Both the position numbers and the translations under genes were made by a program. Below, one piece after another: positions 15,977-23,137 of a stretch of DNA of 62,631 nt. Position 1 is the first letter of the stretch. Every line of letters begins with the position of its first letter. This stretch comes from Christensenellaceae bacterium Phil1 (GTDB taxonomy: Bacteria; Bacillota; Clostridia; Christensenellales; CAG-138). The stretch spans positions 1-62,631 of the forward strand of contig MSGS01000074.1 of assembly GCA_001940855.1 (NCBI GenBank). The letters run 5' to 3'. A model generated the notes under the pieces. The model searched no databases. It had not been told where the DNA came from and saw nothing but the letters and a program-made list of their open reading frames with translations.

Positions 15977-17209
15977 TTATATATCCACGCAGTATATCTT
16001 TTTAACCTCGCTGCGCTTCCTGTACACGGTTAGGAACACGGCGACTACGGCTATTGCGTAGAAGCCTGCGTTAAGCTCGCGTATCGGCAAAAACTCGGCC
16101 AGCGCCCCGGCAACAAGCGCGCCCGCCATGTTGCCTATCGTGGTAAGCATTTGGAACGCGCCCGTGAAACGGCCGCGCATTTCGTTGGGGACGTAGCTTT
16201 GGGTGGAGGATATGCGTATATTATAGCTTGTAACGCCGAGAAGCCCGGTTATAAGCATCATTGCAAACATTACGTACAGCGGCGCATAAAGCAGAGAACC
16301 TGCAAGTATATTTATGGCAAAATACACCATAAGCGCAATGGCGAATTTCTTTTTCGGGTCGAATTTATGCTTATAAAGCCTTAACCCGCCAAGCACGCGG
16401 CCCAATACGGCAAAGCCCATGACAAATATGTATTTTTCAACGCCCAAGCCTTCGGTATTCTTAAAAAACGGCAGCAGGAGCGTGTTGCTTGCGCTATCCG
16501 AAAACGACATAACCGTGAAATACGCCGCTATTGCCATAAGCCCCGCTTCGCCGCGCATATAGCGTATGCCGTCCTTAAAGTCGGATACATATTTTTTCAG
16601 GTTGTATTGCTCACCAACGTTCTGCATCTGCGATTCATCCACCTTTATCTGCGTTTCAAAGGAGGCGGCGATAAGGAACGTTACCGCGTTGAACAAAAAC
16701 AGTATTTCAAGCCCCGTATGCTCATAGCACCACGCCGCCGCAAGCACCATAACCGACGCCAGCGGGAATATCATGCTGGATACGGAATATGCCTTGGTGG
16801 AAAAGCCGGGCGTTATAAGCATTGGATACAGGCTGTCGTATGCCACCTGATATATGCTGTCCACAGAGCCGATTATAAGGCAAAGTATAAGCATGGTTGC
16901 ATAGTTGAATATATCAAGCTTCAGCACAACGAATATGACAAGATACAGCGCTGCCGATATGAAATCCAGCGTATATATTGCTTTTGCGCGGGAAAAACGG
17001 TCAAGATACGGCCCTGCAAGGAACGGCATAATCACCTTGGGCAGATTGTACACTACGTTGAATACCGCGTAAAGCAGCGTGGAGCCTGTATAGTCCAGCA
17101 CCAGCAGGCATATTGCAAAGCCTGACACGGCGTTGCCCAGCGTGCTGACGACCGTGCCTAACGATAGTATAGTAAAATTCTTTGTCCATAGCGTGGGCTT
17201 CTTTTCCAT
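15977..17209 (-). CDS. Major facilitator superfamily exporter
   Basis: A 410-residue protein with about 12 hydrophobic membrane segments, of the MFS_3/enterobactin-exporter-like type usually annotated as drug or metabolite exporters. The N-terminus (WTKNFTILSLGTVVSTLGNAV) and the PFLAGPYLDRFSRAK loop between helices 2 and 3 fit the family; NEMRGRFTGAFQM lies in the second half. AAGGAGTG precedes the ATG. It is convergent with the NYN gene and follows the DUF4097 gene with 80 bases between. Substrate unknown. Confidence 0.85.
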   Translation of the reverse strand: MEKKPTLWTKNFTILSLGTVVSTLGNAVSGFAICLLVLDYTGSTLLYAVFNVVYNLPKVIMPFLAGPYLDRFSRAKAIYTLDFISAALYLVIFVVLKLDIFNYATMLILCLIIGSVDSIYQVAYDSLYPMLITPGFSTKAYSVSSMIFPLASVMVLAAAWCYEHTGLEILFLFNAVTFLIAASFETQIKVDESQMQNVGEQYNLKKYVSDFKDGIRYMRGEAGLMAIAAYFTVMSFSDSASNTLLLPFFKNTEGLGVEKYIFVMGFAVLGRVLGGLRLYKHKFDPKKKFAIALMVYFAINILAGSLLYAPLYVMFAMMLITGLLGVTSYNIRISSTQSYVPNEMRGRFTGAFQMLTTIGNMAGALVAGALAEFLPIRELNAGFYAIAVVAVFLTVYRKRSEVKKIYCVDI

Positions 17210-17289
17210 TGGCGTATATCACTCCTTTTTTTAACATCATAACGGCCGAACCGGAGGAATGCCGCCGGCTCGGCAGGGAAAAAGCCGCG

Positions 17290-18273
17290 TTATACGGCGA
17301 AATTGGCGCGGATGGAGCCGTTCATGGTTTCGGCCTTCAGCTTGCTTTCGGCCGCGTTGCTTATAACGGTGGTATGCTTGCGGCTCTGCTTTTCGCCGTT
17401 TATATATACGGAGCCGGACATGGTATCGAATTCGCAGTTGAACTGCTCCAGCTTTTCTGTTGTGTTGAACGCTACGGAGCCGTTAACGCTTTCAAGATGT
17501 ACATTGCCGCGCACGCCGCCCGTAAGCTTTACGGAGCCGTTTACGGTTTCGCAATGGCAGCCTGCGGTGGCGGTGCAGTTGGTTGCGTTGGTTGAGCCGT
17601 TCACGTTTTCAAGATGTATCTTGCCCGCCGCGATGCTTTCAACGTTTATTGTGCCGTTCACGGCTTCGCATTTGAGCGAGGACAGGCGCAGCGCGGGCAG
17701 GGCGGCAGCATCACCGGACGCGGACTTGGTAATATCTATCGTGCCGTTCACGGTCTCAAGCCAAAAGTCTTCGAACTGAACATCCGGCACGGTTATGGCT
17801 ATCACGGACTGGCGCCATGCATTGCGGCCGCCGAAGGCGCCGCTCCAGAAGCTGCCGTCAAATATGCTGGTGAAATGCTTGGGAGTGGGCTTTTCTTCTA
17901 TTCTGAGCACGCCGTCGCGTATGGAGACGGCAGGCTTCTTAAGCCCTTCCGGGAAATCCAGATCCACGCGGTATTCATTGCCGCGCAGCAGTATAAGCCT
18001 TGCGCTTATGGTTTCGGCATGTATGCCGGTAAACGCTTCGCCGCAGGCTGCCGTTTCGGCGGCGGGGGAGGTGGGGGCGCTGCCCGTGCTCTGCTTGATT
18101 ATGTCCCGCGCAAGCTTTTCGGGGGAGCCGAGCTCCGCCATTACCTTTTCGGCGTTTTCTTCGCCGGCATCTTCAAAATATTCGGTATAGAACTGCACGG
18201 CGGCTTCGCGCTCGCTCGCGTCTATGCATTCAAGGCAGCTTTTAAGCCTTGCAAGGTATTCGTTTGTGGTCAT
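17290..18273 (-). CDS. HAAS-domain / DUF4097 beta-solenoid protein
   Basis: A 327-residue protein. Residues 1-~60 form the helical HAAS/DUF1700 domain (YLARLKSCLECIDASEREAAVQFYTEYFEDAGEENAEKVMAELGS shortened), often found in membrane-stress modules. Residues ~90-327 are a DUF4097-type beta-solenoid with seven in-register repeats of E-x-V/M-N/S-G-S/T followed by a strand (ETVNGTIDI, EAVNGTINV, ENVNGSTNA, ETVNGSVKL, ESVNGSVAF, DTMSGSVYI, ETMNGSIRA). No membrane segment is visible, which is unusual because many relatives have one between the two parts. It lies downstream of a PadR repressor and a 51-residue protein and starts after GGAGGA. Role is likely regulatory or envelope-associated; unproven. 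Confidence 0.8.
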   Translation of the reverse strand: MTTNEYLARLKSCLECIDASEREAAVQFYTEYFEDAGEENAEKVMAELGSPEKLARDIIKQSTGSAPTSPAAETAACGEAFTGIHAETISARLILLRGNEYRVDLDFPEGLKKPAVSIRDGVLRIEEKPTPKHFTSIFDGSFWSGAFGGRNAWRQSVIAITVPDVQFEDFWLETVNGTIDITKSASGDAAALPALRLSSLKCEAVNGTINVESIAAGKIHLENVNGSTNATNCTATAGCHCETVNGSVKLTGGVRGNVHLESVNGSVAFNTTEKLEQFNCEFDTMSGSVYINGEKQSRKHTTVISNAAESKLKAETMNGSIRANFAV

Positions 18274-18286
18274 TGCGGTATCCTCC

Positions 18287-18442
18287 TTATATAATGCGCG
18301 CTATGCTGGTGCGCAGCTCGTTAAGCTCCCTATGGAACTCCTTAATAACTTCCTCGCGGCAGCCTTCCTTTGCTATTATGCTGCGCCTTTCAGTGGCGGG
18401 GCTTATGCCGCCGCGGTGGGTGCTGTTATTATAATGCATCAT
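18287..18442 (-). CDS. Small 51-residue protein between PadR and DUF4097 genes
   Basis: An unrecognised small protein beginning MMHYNNSTHRGGISPATE and ending ELRTSIARII. It has GGAGGG before its ATG, overlaps the last codons of the PadR gene by 14 bases, and its stop is immediately followed by the GGAGGA site of the next gene. The tight fit on both sides argues that it is translated. It is charged and probably helical in its second half; no membrane segment. Function unknown; a partner of PadR or of the HAAS protein is a guess. Confidence 0.65.
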   Translation of the reverse strand: MMHYNNSTHRGGISPATERRSIIAKEGCREEVIKEFHRELNELRTSIARII

Positions 18443-18755
18443 TGTTATTCCCTCCGTACAATAGTGAATTTACCCTTAACGTGTATGCCTTCCATTCGGC
18501 CCTGTATTCGTTCAGCTTGTCGCGTCCTGCGTCAGTAAGCGCGTAATAGCGCCTGAGCCTTCCGGAGAAGGGCTGATCATATGTTGAAAGCAGCCCATCC
18601 TTTTGCAACCTTCTGAGCACGGGATAGAGCGTGGACTCGGATATATCCATAACTTGCTTTACGCTTTGCGTAAGCACGTAGCCGTATGCATCCTGACTAT
18701 CGAGCACCGCCAGCACGCATGCATCCAGCAGCGCCGATCCTAATTGAAACACCAT
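18429..18755 (-). CDS. PadR family transcriptional regulator
   Basis: A 108-residue winged-helix repressor: LDACVLAVLDSQDAYGYVLTQ, ISESTLYPVLRRLQKDGLLSTYD (recognition helix and wing) and RRYYALTDAGRDKLNEYRAEW are the PadR signature. Length is normal for the short PadR-s2 group. It heads a three-gene unit with the 51-residue protein and the HAAS-DUF4097 gene. Its promoter contains a perfect palindrome over the -10, so autorepression is likely. Inducer unknown. Confidence 0.93.
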   Translation of the reverse strand: MVFQLGSALLDACVLAVLDSQDAYGYVLTQSVKQVMDISESTLYPVLRRLQKDGLLSTYDQPFSGRLRRYYALTDAGRDKLNEYRAEWKAYTLRVNSLLYGGNNNDAL

Positions 18756-18779
18756 GTCGCGTACCTCCTTTCGACGATG

Positions 18780-18810
18780 ATATTATACAGTGTATAATAT
18801 AGCGTGTCAA
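18780..18810 (-). promoter_or_regulatory. PadR promoter with palindromic operator
   Basis: Minus strand: -35 TTGACA (18805-18810), 17-base spacer, -10 TATAAT (18782-18787). A perfect palindrome ATATTATAC-AGT-GTATAATAT (18780-18800) covers the -10 and half the spacer, where a repressor would block RNA polymerase. Confidence 0.82.
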
Positions 18811-18962
18811 CACCTTATTGCAAAATAAATAATATTATTTTGTGCTGAATGGTGCCGACGATGTATTTATAGCATTTGAGCGAAGTGCAATGTCAAGGCC
18901 ACTTTCCTAAAAAGAACAAATGTGATAGAATACAAAGGCAAAAAACGCGGGGGAGACGGCAT

Positions 18963-19637
18963 ATGCGCAAAACAAAGATAATCGCAATAGAAGGCATAGA
19001 CGGCGGGGGAAAGGGCGTGCAGGTGCGCGCGCTTAAAGAAAACCTGCAAAAGCTTGGCTATACCGTAGCCGGGCGCGACTACCCGATGTATGACACATAT
19101 TTCGGCGCACAGGTAGGCAGGCTGCTGAGCGGAGCGGACGGAGTGCGCGCGGATGAGATAGACGGCAAAAGCATGGCGCTGTGGTTCGCGCTGGACAGAT
19201 GGGAAAGCTTTAAGGACTACCGCGACGGGGAGACTGACTTCCTTATTATAAACAGATTTGTGCTGTCCAACGCCGTGTATCAGAGCATACGCGATATTGA
19301 TTTGGGCAAGCCGGACATTGTAAACTGGGTCATGGACTTGGAATACGGCCACTTTGGCCTGCCGAAGCCCGATCTTAACATAGTTTTTTCTATCCTGCCC
19401 AAGGCGGCGGAGGAGAACGTTGCCAAAAAAGGCTACCGCGGATACGTTGGCGAAGGCAAAGACGTATATGAAGCCGACCACGGCATACAGCAGCGCGCAA
19501 TGGAAAAATATATTGAAATTGCGGCGGATATGGATGACGCAGATATAATATATTGTATGGAAGAGGGCAGGCTGAAAAGCATAGACGACATTGCAAAAAT
19601 GGTAATGGATGCAATAAAACGGCGCGGCCTGATATAA
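18963..19637 (+). CDS. Thymidylate kinase-like P-loop nucleotide kinase
   Basis: A 224-residue protein of the dTMP-kinase fold, expected to phosphorylate dTMP or a related nucleoside (mono)phosphate. The P-loop is GIDGGGKGVQ (Gly where Thr/Ser is usual after the Lys). DRWESFKDY stands where the DR(Y/H) motif lies, and RFVLSNAVYQS, GKPDIVNWVMDLEYG and LPKPDLNIVF correspond to the usual substrate and PDLTIYL regions. A LID-like stretch (KKGYRGYVGEGKDVYEADH) follows. ATG at 18963 has GGGGGAG upstream. It stands alone between divergent units; a deoxynucleoside kinase role is an alternative. Confidence 0.78.
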   Translation: MRKTKIIAIEGIDGGGKGVQVRALKENLQKLGYTVAGRDYPMYDTYFGAQVGRLLSGADGVRADEIDGKSMALWFALDRWESFKDYRDGETDFLIINRFVLSNAVYQSIRDIDLGKPDIVNWVMDLEYGHFGLPKPDLNIVFSILPKAAEENVAKKGYRGYVGEGKDVYEADHGIQQRAMEKYIEIAADMDDADIIYCMEEGRLKSIDDIAKMVMDAIKRRGLI

Positions 19638-19743
19638 TAATTGGAGGTTTCTTCATATAAAAATGTATGCATTTTGCAAATTCACGGTATACATGAATTT
19701 GGGTATACATGAGCGAATTGATACAGTATACAGAAATTTGTAG

Positions 19744-19774
19744 TTGATAAATATATTTGTGTATTATATAATAC
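19744..19774 (+). promoter_or_regulatory. Promoter of the peptide ABC operon with palindrome
   Basis: Plus strand: -35 TTGATA (19744-19749), 17-base spacer, -10 TATAAT (19767-19772). GTATTATATAATAC (19761-19774) is a perfect palindrome on the -10. Upstream, GGTATACATGA occurs twice (about 19687 and 19702) and GTATAC again near 19726, so repressor or activator sites are likely. Confidence 0.75.
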
Positions 19775-19885
19775 GTTATGTCTTATAAAAGATATACGGC
19801 AAACTAATGGGAACGCGATTAAATTGATTTTTAAGTTTCCTGCGCATTTAGCCGCAGGCGATTAAAAATAAAAGGAGAGAACACA

Positions 19886-22003
19886 ATGAAGAAAACGCTT
19901 GCTATGCTGCTTGCTGTCATGATGATAGTAGCGTGCTTCGCCGGCTGCCAGGGCAATACTCCTGCCAATACTGATCAGCCCAGCGGAACCGAAACCCAGC
20001 AGCCTACCGAAAGCACTCAGCCCACCGAGGCTCCCGTTGAGCCCGAACCGGAATCCAACATTGGTCCCGACGGCCGTGAGTATGCTGACGAGCAGGTATA
20101 CCGCACGCTGTACTCCAGCGAAGTTAACACCATGAACTACCTGGTAAGCGGCACCACCTACGAGCTCGTAGTCGGCGCTAACACCATCGATTCCCTTGTT
20201 GAGAACGACACCTACGGCAACATACTGCCCTGCGGCGCCGAATCCTGGGAAGTAAGCGAAGACGGCCTGACCTGGACCTTCCATCTGCGCGCCGGCCAGT
20301 ATTGGTACGATGCGGACGGCAACCAGAAGGACCCCGTAACCGCTAACGACTACGTGGCCGCTGCCCGTTACGTCTGCGATTCCGCTATGGACTGCGCTAA
20401 CAGCTACCTGATGGACGGCTGGATCGTAAACGCTTCCGAACTGCTGACCTACACCGCCGCTCTGCTGGCCAACCCCATAGAGCAGGGCACTGAAGTCGGC
20501 AAGGACCAGGATCTCGTTGTTGACGCCAACGGCATCATCTACGAAGGTTCTGAGTGGAACGAAGAAACCGAAAAGTATGACACCTGGACCGAGATCCCCG
20601 CTGTCACTCCCGAAGAGCTTGGCGTTGAAGCCGTTGATGACCTGACCCTTGTTTACCACCTGGTAAAGGCTCGCCCCTACTTCCTGACCGCTCTGCAGTT
20701 CGGTACCTATTGGCCCGCCCCCGCCTCCCTCCTTGCTGAGCTTGGCGATGCCTACGGCCTTGACAATTACTCCATGTGGTTCAATGGCGCTTACCTCCTT
20801 TCCGAGTTCAAGCCCAATGAAAAGCGCACTTACACCAAGAACGAGAACAACTGGGACGCTGAGCATGTTTACATCGAGCGCATCGAGCAGACCTGCAACA
20901 CCGAAGCTACCACCCTTGCTCCCGAACTGTTCCTCCGCGGCGAAATCGATTATGCTGACATCGGTTCCGATATCGTTGCCGATTGGCTGAGCGATCCCGA
21001 AAAGAGCCAGATGATATCCAGCTCCCGCGTTATAGGCGCCTACTCCTACTTCTTCGGTTTCAACTTCGAACCCAAGTTCGATGCTGAGTATGAACCCGAG
21101 AACTGGGCCATCGCCGTCAACAACGAAAACTTCCGTAAGGCCGTGTTCCATGGCATCAACCGTGACGAATATCTGTCTGCCAAGTACCCCGGCGACGATC
21201 CGTCCATCCATAAGATCAACACCGTGACCCCGAAGGGATTCTCCGTAAACAACGGTAAGGACTACGTCTTCTATGGCGACCTGGCCAAGTTCACCGAGAC
21301 CGAAAGCTTCAATCCTGAACTCGCCGTTCAGTATCGCGACGCTGCTAAGGCCGAACTGGAAGCCGCCGGCTGCAAGTTCCCCATCAAGGTCCCCGTCAAC
21401 TACAACACTTCCTCCACCACTTGGGCAAACTGCACAGTGGTTCTGGAACAGCAGCTTGAAGAACTGCTTGGCGCAGACTTCATCGACATCATCGTTGTAC
21501 CGTACTCCGGCAGCTCCTTCCTTAAGGAAACCCGCCGCAACGGTAACTACGCCATACAGGAACTGAACTGGGGCGCCGACTTCATGGATCCCGAAACCTG
21601 GGCCGATCCGTTCGATCGTGAGAACAGCTACAACTTCTTCTGCAACGAGACCCTCGAGCAGAATGGTATCAACCAGTATTCCAAGACCGAAGAAACCGCT
21701 GCCCTCATCGACCAGTACTTTGAACTGGTTGACGCAGCCCGTGAAGAAACCAGCGACATGGATGCCCGTTACGAGGCGTTTGCCGCGGCCGAAAGCTTCT
21801 ACATTGAGCATGCCATCGTAGTCCCCGGCTTCATCTCCGGCGGTTCCTACAGCGCCACCAAGCTCAATGGCTTCGAAGGCCAGTACGCCATGATGGGTCA
21901 GTCCTCCAGCCGTTATAAGGGACAGCACGTCTACAAGACCGCTATGAGCCAGGATATGTTCGACGCTCAGTATGCCGAGTGGACTGCTGCCATGGAAGGC
22001 TAA
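19886..22003 (+). CDS. Oligopeptide ABC transporter substrate-binding lipoprotein
   Basis: A 705-residue solute-binding protein of the OppA/DppA class (SBP_bac_5), anchored outside the membrane as a lipoprotein: MKKTLAMLLAVMMIVACFAGC gives a signal peptide and lipobox with the lipidated Cys at 21. A low-complexity linker rich in T, E, P and Q follows. The fold is recognisable from LYSSEVNTMNYLV and DGLTWTFHLRAGQYWYD early on, and from NFRKAVFHGINRDEYL and NGNYAIQELNWGADFMDPETW in the second lobe. It is first in the operon with AAGGAG before the ATG, and a hairpin after it may lower expression of the transporter genes. Peptide specificity is not readable. Confidence 0.94.
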   Translation: MKKTLAMLLAVMMIVACFAGCQGNTPANTDQPSGTETQQPTESTQPTEAPVEPEPESNIGPDGREYADEQVYRTLYSSEVNTMNYLVSGTTYELVVGANTIDSLVENDTYGNILPCGAESWEVSEDGLTWTFHLRAGQYWYDADGNQKDPVTANDYVAAARYVCDSAMDCANSYLMDGWIVNASELLTYTAALLANPIEQGTEVGKDQDLVVDANGIIYEGSEWNEETEKYDTWTEIPAVTPEELGVEAVDDLTLVYHLVKARPYFLTALQFGTYWPAPASLLAELGDAYGLDNYSMWFNGAYLLSEFKPNEKRTYTKNENNWDAEHVYIERIEQTCNTEATTLAPELFLRGEIDYADIGSDIVADWLSDPEKSQMISSSRVIGAYSYFFGFNFEPKFDAEYEPENWAIAVNNENFRKAVFHGINRDEYLSAKYPGDDPSIHKINTVTPKGFSVNNGKDYVFYGDLAKFTETESFNPELAVQYRDAAKAELEAAGCKFPIKVPVNYNTSSTTWANCTVVLEQQLEELLGADFIDIIVVPYSGSSFLKETRRNGNYAIQELNWGADFMDPETWADPFDRENSYNFFCNETLEQNGINQYSKTEETAALIDQYFELVDAAREETSDMDARYEAFAAAESFYIEHAIVVPGFISGGSYSATKLNGFEGQYAMMGQSSSRYKGQHVYKTAMSQDMFDAQYAEWTAAMEG

Positions 22004-22040
22004 TTCCTAACACAGGAAACGATTCCTAAAACAGAAAAAT

Positions 22041-22082
22041 GCGGCTCTGCTCTGTATACTGCGGGGCAGGGCCGCTTTCTTA
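22041..22082 (+). terminator. Partial terminator between binding protein and permease
   Basis: Stem GCGGCTCTGC (22041-22050) with GCAGGGCCGC (22066-22075) followed by TTTCTTATT. Such intra-operon hairpins keep the binding protein in excess over the membrane parts. Confidence 0.75.
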
Positions 22083-22195
22083 TTCTCCTAAACGGGGCCG
22101 GTTCGCGCGCCCCACAAGACCTTTTATAATCTTTCTATACAAACAAAGTCCCGCGCAATAAACCGCAGCAAGGGACCTGAAGGAGAAACTAAACA

Positions 22196-23137
22196 GTGTT
22201 AGTATATTCATTAAAGCGACTTGGAAGAGCTTTGATAACTTTGGTTATATTGATAACTATCGTGTTCATCCTTGTACGCGCAATGCCTGAAGAAGGATAC
22301 TTCAGCAATTATGAAAAGATGAGCCCGCAGCAGATCGAAGTCGGTCTGCGCAAGATGGGATTGAAAGATCCATTGTATGTGCAGGTAGGTAAGTTTTTAT
22401 ACAATGCGCTTCGCGGCGACCTTGGCATATCCTACCGCTACCGTATCAATGCGAAAATAACGGACATTATCAGCAGTAAGATCGGCATATCCATGAAGGT
22501 CGGTCTTATATCAATGGTCGTAAGCCTGCCGCTGGGCATGGCGCTGGGCATCTTGATGGCCCGCAGCAAGGGCGGCTTTGCCGATAAGCTGGGCAACGCC
22601 TATATAGTGTTTATACAGGCCGTGCCTAATGCCGTTTACTTCATATTCATTCAGCTTTATGGTTCCGACCTGTTCCGCGTAAGCATGCTGTATAAGGAAA
22701 CGGAATGGACAAGTCTTATTCTGCCGGTAATTTCGCTGGCTCTGCCCTCCATATCCAGCTACGCAATGTGGCTCAGGCGTTACATGGTGGACGAAACGAA
22801 TAAGGACTACATCAAATTGGCCCGCGCAAAGGGCGTGCCGAACAGCACCATATGGTTCCGCCATGTTTTCCGCAATTCCGTGGTGCCTATGGTCAATCTG
22901 ATCCCCGGTTCAATACTTTTGACCATATCGGGTTCAATATATGTTGAGTCTTTGTACTCCATACCCGGCATGGGCGGATTGCTGGTGGACGTTATAAAGA
23001 GGCAGGATAACAACATGGTGCTTGCGCTGGTCGTGATATTCGCGGTGATGAGCATACTGGGCCTGCTGCTGGGCGACCTGCTGATGGCTGTTGTTGACCC
23101 GCGTATCAGCTTCACTAAGAAGGAGGGGTCACGATGA
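22196..23137 (+). CDS. Oligopeptide ABC transporter permease (DppB/OppB type)
   Basis: A 313-residue membrane permease with six hydrophobic segments, beginning MLVYSLKRLGRALITLVILI, typical of DppB. The coupling (EAA) loop is DYIKLARAKGVPNSTIWFRHVFRNS. The start is GTG, with AAGGAG 10 bases upstream. It ends in a 4-base ATGA overlap with the second permease. It should form the heterodimeric channel with the next gene product. Confidence 0.94.
   Translation: MLVYSLKRLGRALITLVILITIVFILVRAMPEEGYFSNYEKMSPQQIEVGLRKMGLKDPLYVQVGKFLYNALRGDLGISYRYRINAKITDIISSKIGISMKVGLISMVVSLPLGMALGILMARSKGGFADKLGNAYIVFIQAVPNAVYFIFIQLYGSDLFRVSMLYKETEWTSLILPVISLALPSISSYAMWLRRYMVDETNKDYIKLARAKGVPNSTIWFRHVFRNSVVPMVNLIPGSILLTISGSIYVESLYSIPGMGGLLVDVIKRQDNNMVLALVVIFAVMSILGLLLGDLLMAVVDPRISFTKKEGSR

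Noticed and set aside
19862..21928. A 688-residue open frame antisense to the oligopeptide-binding protein
   Set aside because: It mirrors the codon pattern of the real gene (V/G/A-rich text), has no ribosome site, and the sense strand has a signal peptide and family motifs.
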